DNA from: JBJHBP01 sp050485645
GTDB taxonomy: Bacteria > Pseudomonadota > Gammaproteobacteria > Steroidobacterales > Rariloculaceae
Assembly: GCA_050485645.1 (NCBI GenBank)
Contig: JBJHBT010000058.1
Coordinates: 1-9,068 of the forward strand
Direction: 5' to 3'
Length of the DNA: 9,068 nucleotides
Numbering within the stretch: position 1 is the stretch's first letter; every line of letters begins with the position of its first letter. The translations under genes and the position numbers were made by a program. A model generated the notes under the pieces. It saw only the letters and a program-made list of their open reading frames with translations, did not search any database and had not been told where the DNA came from. Shown here piece by piece: positions 6,617 through 9,068 of this stretch.

Positions 6617-7543
6617 ACCCGTTGGATGAGTATCCGACCGTGCCGTAGGTGGCTGCGCAATCTGCATTCGCTCCCAGGTCTGGATTATTCGCTTCCTCGA
6701 AGCACCCCAGCGATAGTCGCCGAGCGCACCGCTTTCGCGGATCACGCGGTGACACGGGATCAGCAATGCGACCGGATTCGCGCCGACCGCGTTGCCGACC
6801 GCCCTGGAGGCCCGTGGCCTGTCTACCAGACGTGCCAGATCCGCATAGCTCACGACGGCGCCCTCGGGTATACGCAGCAGGGCGTGCCAGACGGCGAGCT
6901 GGAAGTTGGTGCCGGACACATGCAGCGACAGCGGACGCTGCCCGCTGCCATCGGCATGAGCGGATGGCCCGATGCCACTTACCCACGCTTCGCGGCCTCG
7001 CGCACCGATGCTACGGCGGCGGAACATCGCAGCAACGGCATCTCGCGTTGTGCGCTCGTTGGGCACCAGCTGCGCCTGTGGCCAGGCGCGGCGGATCTCG
7101 CCGAGCGCCTCGTCCAGGGCCGTGTGTTCCACGAAGCCCGCGCGACAGATTCCGCGGGGCGTCACAGCCACGAACATGGCGCCGAACGGCGTGTCGTGGA
7201 TGCCGTATTCGATGTCCAGACCGCGTCCGCCGGTCTTGTATTCACCGGGGGTGACCGCTTCGATCGTGACGAAGTGATCATGCAATCGCGAGGGGCCACT
7301 AAGTCCAACCGCATCCGACACGTCCAGCAGGGAACGCGACTCCTCAAGCAGCCGCTTGCCGTGTTCCAGCGTCAGCACCTGCAGAAACCGCTTCGGCGTG
7401 GTGCCGGCCCAGCGGCCGAACATGCGCTGAAAGTGGAAGGGACTCATCTGTACATGAGCCGCCACGTCCTGCAATCCGGGCTGCTCTGTCGCGTGTTCCA
7501 CGAGATAGGCGATGGCTTTTTCGATGCGTCCGTAGTCCGACAT
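6611..7543 (-). CDS. AraC-HTH / methylated-DNA-[protein]-cysteine S-methyltransferase fusion (Ada-like)
   Basis: This 310-residue protein fuses an AraC-type DNA-binding domain to an O6-alkylguanine-DNA alkyltransferase. Residues about 1-105 hold two helix-turn-helix units (LQDVAAHVQMSPFHFQRMFGRWAGTTPKRF..., then LDVSDAVGLSGPSRLHDHF...TPGEYK). Residues about 110-295 are the alkyltransferase: the RAVGNAVGANP helix with arginine-finger candidate R247 and N256, then PCHRV (263-267) with acceptor Cys C264, then GDYRWGASRK. It would remove alkyl groups from O6-guanine in a single-use transfer to C264. E. coli Ada has an additional N-terminal zinc domain whose Cys38 takes methyl from phosphotriesters and switches the protein into an activator. 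That domain is absent: the chain starts directly at the AraC part. Whether and how it activates genes is therefore unclear. The start has AGG a few bases upstream. It converges with the ABC permease. Confidence 0.92.
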   Translation of the reverse strand: MSDYGRIEKAIAYLVEHATEQPGLQDVAAHVQMSPFHFQRMFGRWAGTTPKRFLQVLTLEHGKRLLEESRSLLDVSDAVGLSGPSRLHDHFVTIEAVTPGEYKTGGRGLDIEYGIHDTPFGAMFVAVTPRGICRAGFVEHTALDEALGEIRRAWPQAQLVPNERTTRDAVAAMFRRRSIGARGREAWVSGIGPSAHADGSGQRPLSLHVSGTNFQLAVWHALLRIPEGAVVSYADLARLVDRPRASRAVGNAVGANPVALLIPCHRVIRESGALGDYRWGASRKRIIQTWERMQIAQPPTARSDTHPTGR

Positions 7544-7578
7544 GACCTGGCAGTCACCGCAGTGAAAGAGGGATTACG

Positions 7579-7627
7579 AGCATAGATGCCGGACAACCCG
7601 ACGCCAATCCGGATCTTGCGCAATCGC
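7579..7627 (-). promoter_or_regulatory. Putative promoter with Ada-box-like site for the ada-like gene
   Basis: On the minus strand, TTGGCG (7602-7607) and TATGCT (7579-7584) are spaced by 17 bases, a plausible sigma70 promoter 36 bases before the ATG. Just upstream of the -35, at 7613-7621, is GCGCAAGAT. From memory, the E. coli ada promoter has AAAGCGCAAGAT in its Ada box at a comparable place. The hexamers are seen; binding is inferred. Confidence 0.45.
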
Positions 7628-7658
7628 CGCCTGTCCCGCGGCGCCGCTCCCACGCCGA

Positions 7659-7706
7659 TGGTCACAAGCCGCTGGTCACAAGCCGCCGTCTCGAAAGGAC
7701 GGCGGC
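7659..7706. repeat. 14-bp tandem duplication running into a 9-bp hairpin
   Basis: TGGTCACAAGCCGC is repeated head to tail at 7659-7672 and 7673-7686. Overlapping its end, GCCGCCGTC (7682-7690) pairs with GACGGCGGC (7698-7706) around a 7-base loop. No T tract follows. It lies between the transposase-like remnant and the ada-like promoter and may be scar sequence from a mobile element. Confidence 0.55.
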
Positions 7707-7731
7707 GATGTTGCACCCGCATCGGCGGCAC

Positions 7732-7899
7732 AGACGCGCCGATACCTCCAGCGACCTTGTCCAGTGCCACCCACTTGTTCACCGCCCGCAGACTGACCTG
7801 GTAATGGCGCGCCGCCTCGGCCTGCTTCATGCCGCCGCGAACAGCCAGCAGCACGAGTCTGACGAACTTTCCGTTGAACGGCCGCACGATGTCCAGAAC
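7732..7899 (-). pseudogene. Transposase-like helix-turn-helix remnant
   Basis: The minus-strand translation reads VLDIVRPFNGKFVRLVLLAV, then RGGMKQAEAARHYQVSLRAVNKWVAL, then a GG turn. That is a helix-turn-helix domain as found at the N-terminus of IS630-type and related transposases: 'M(K/T)QAEAAR...VS...V..W'. Past the GG turn the expected Arg/Lys-rich linker and DDE catalytic domain are missing; the frame continues into the ada-like gene's antisense. No start with a ribosome site is convincing. The fragment is about 55 residues, so this is a decayed remnant or a stand-alone HTH piece. The stretch 7544-7968 (425 bp) contains no intact gene; besides this it holds the ada-like promoter and the 7659-7706 repeats. 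Confidence 0.5.
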
Positions 7900-7968
7900 G
7901 GTACCGCCCATAACAACGTCGGGGCAGACGGCATGGCTCCGGCTTTCGGGGGAGATGTCAAATGACCC

Positions 7969-8979
7969 GTGCCCTGTTGCCCTGTTGCCCTGCCATTTTC
8001 TGATTGTCTTCCATGCGTAGCCGCCGCGCGGACGCTGCACGTCTGGCGGAGCCGGCTGAGCCGCTGTGTTCAGCGTAGCGTACCGCTCGCCATCGTTAGC
8101 CTGATGCTGGCGGCTCTCCTTCCTTCGAAGTCCCTGGCGAACTGGATCGATACGTGGCTGCTTGACGATGGCGTGAATCTGCATGTCAGCGGCACGACGG
8201 TGTTGACGGCGAATGACCAGGGGCCGTACTGCGATCCGTACTTTGGATCGGGGTATATCTGTTACGGCACCAATTACCCTGCCGTAAGGGTTGATACCAA
8301 ACTGCTTGCCCCCGGCGCCTGGCCTGTGCAGAACAGCCAGAGCATCGATGCCAGTTACGCTGAAGCGAGCTTTTCCTTCTATCCTCCGGCCGCCGGCGGT
8401 CAGTGGTGGGGCTGGTGGTGGGGCGACAGTGACCACTACGTGCAGGCACAGATGTATCAGCAGTTCTGCATCGAGCCCGGATTCGCCTGCCACTGCCCGT
8501 CGGGCTTCCCTTTTTTCTGCGGCTCCATGCAGCATTGGCAGTTTCTGGGGCAGACTTCCAGCTTCGTTATCGTCGACCCGCCGCCTCCTGATGTCGACGT
8601 GATTGTTATCGAAATCTCACGTCACACGAGTGCTTCTTTGACGGCCTCCGAAGTCGATAACGGTATCTTTCCGGCTGCAAGCATCCTTCTGCAGACCGAT
8701 CATGGACAAGGTGATGTCGCATGCCCCATAGAATTTCAACGTGGTGGCTCGATCTCAGTATTCGCTGCAGGCAACGGGGTGATCGACTCGCAAGCTAGTC
8801 TCAACGAAGTGATGGCGGCACCTGGCCGTGCCAAAGTGGTTTCAGAAATCTCGTTCTGCAGCGGACCTCCGCCGCCTGGGCAAGGCCAGATACTCTACGG
8901 ATGCTCCGGATTCCTAGGCATGGCTGTTATAAGGACCGGCTCTCTAGCAGCCTGTCGGGCTGACGTTCCGCATCAGTAG
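7969..8979 (+). CDS. Secreted Trp/Cys-rich protein of unknown function, probably 3'-truncated; start uncertain
   Basis: The frame opens after an in-frame TGA (7963-7965); the earliest start is GTG 7969, giving up to 336 residues. VPLAIVSLMLAALLPSKSLA (38-57) is a signal-peptide core with cleavage likely before N58, so the protein is exported. The GTG start would give an unusually long leader, and the in-frame ATG at 8104 falls inside the signal, so the true start is unresolved. The mature part has ten cysteines (88, 98, 167, 174, 176, 184, 252, 297, 312, 329), a WWGWWWGD cluster (146-153) and a proline hinge PPPP (204-207). The C-terminal part (IEFQRGGSISVFAAGNG, then GCSGFLGMAVIRT) recalls, from memory, secreted zincin-like hypothetical proteins that continue into an HExxH-type motif. 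No such motif is here: the frame ends soon after in SLAACRADVPHQ. A hand-counted 60-base sample (8641-8700) is 55% GC versus 70% in kefB (2221-2280). I do not recognise a function. Confidence 0.6.
   Translation: MPCCPVALPFSDCLPCVAAARTLHVWRSRLSRCVQRSVPLAIVSLMLAALLPSKSLANWIDTWLLDDGVNLHVSGTTVLTANDQGPYCDPYFGSGYICYGTNYPAVRVDTKLLAPGAWPVQNSQSIDASYAEASFSFYPPAAGGQWWGWWWGDSDHYVQAQMYQQFCIEPGFACHCPSGFPFFCGSMQHWQFLGQTSSFVIVDPPPPDVDVIVIEISRHTSASLTASEVDNGIFPAASILLQTDHGQGDVACPIEFQRGGSISVFAAGNGVIDSQASLNEVMAAPGRAKVVSEISFCSGPPPPGQGQILYGCSGFLGMAVIRTGSLAACRADVPHQ
7971..7994. repeat. Octamer tandem repeat near the start of the secreted-protein gene
   Basis: GCCCTGTT occurs at 7971-7978 and 7979-7986 and is followed by the near copy GCCCTGCC (7987-7994). 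The unit length is not a multiple of three, so copy-number change would shift frame. It lies between an ATG at 7955 (frame ending at 8020) and the secreted-protein frame. Confidence 0.6.
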
Positions 8980-9068
8980 GCGGAATGAGTAACTGGTGTT
9001 CTGAATCATCGGTCTTCTCGGGACGGGTGACTGACGAAGGTGGAACAGGCTCGAAACAGTCAGGCCGA
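8943..9068. mobile_element. Possible insertion-sequence end truncating the secreted-protein gene
   Basis: TCTAGCAGCCTGTCGGGCTGA (8943-8963) resembles, from memory, terminal inverted repeats of IS elements common in proteobacteria (variants of CTAGCAGCCTGTCGG). Conserved-looking protein sequence stops at this point (AVIRTG), and the remaining residues look like chance coding. All three forward frames contain stops before 9068, and no gene is visible in 8980-9068. The rest of the element would lie beyond the window. Confidence 0.3.

Noticed and set aside
6506..7585. 359-residue plus-strand frame over the ada-like gene
   Set aside because: It overlaps the end of the permease and the full antisense of a gene with a complete alkyltransferase motif set; no recognisable protein features.
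7444..8535. A 363-residue minus-strand frame read as one protein
   Set aside because: Its first half is antisense to the secreted-protein gene and its end is antisense to the ada-like gene. Only the part at about 7732-7899 looks like real protein, and that is reported as an HTH remnant.
1..9068. CRISPR array, tRNA or rRNA genes, toxin-antitoxin or defence system
   Set aside because: No regularly spaced repeats, no cloverleaf or rRNA-like sequence, and no gene of those families was seen on either strand.

Overview
The window looks like a chromosomal segment of a GC-rich Gram-negative proteobacterium, probably a gammaproteobacterium. The reasons are an outer-membrane porin ending in phenylalanine, a KefB-type antiporter very like the enterobacterial proteins, an Ada-like repair protein, and strong G/C third-position bias. 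The genus cannot be told from sequence alone.

Layout, left to right. (1) Positions 1-999: a general porin missing only the first part of its signal peptide, followed by a strong intrinsic terminator (1072-1101). (2) 1192-3006: a complete KefB-like K+/H+ antiporter with a cytoplasmic RCK/KTN domain, preceded by an 11-bp inverted repeat that overlaps its best promoter candidate. (3) 3069-3806 (minus): a stand-alone class I glutamine-amidotransferase-like enzyme, convergent with kefB. (4) 3995-6600: a two-gene ABC-2-type exporter operon (ATPase, then a 556-aa polytopic permease, with stop and start overlapping by one base). The ATPase start codon lies in a 17-bp-period tandem duplication. (5) 6611-7543 (minus): an AraC-HTH/O6-alkylguanine-DNA alkyltransferase fusion (Ada without its N-terminal phosphotriester domain), with a promoter and an Ada-box-like site upstream. 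It is convergent with the permease, and one hairpin contains both stop codons. (6) 7544-9068: an accessory-looking tract with a transposase-like helix-turn-helix remnant, small tandem duplications, a hairpin, and a secreted Trp/Cys-rich protein of unrecognised function. That protein appears to lose its C-terminus where an IS-like terminal sequence begins.

Genes 1-5 look like ordinary envelope, ion-homeostasis, export and DNA-repair functions. KefB (gated by glutathione adducts in E. coli), the amidotransferase-like enzyme (its superfamily includes gamma-glutamyl peptidases) and the alkyltransferase could share an electrophile/alkylation-stress theme, but that is inference from adjacency. I see no defence island, CRISPR array, rRNA or tRNA gene, and nothing that clearly amounts to a new multi-gene system. 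The least ordinary parts are the right-hand 1.5 kb and the duplicated ABC start site.
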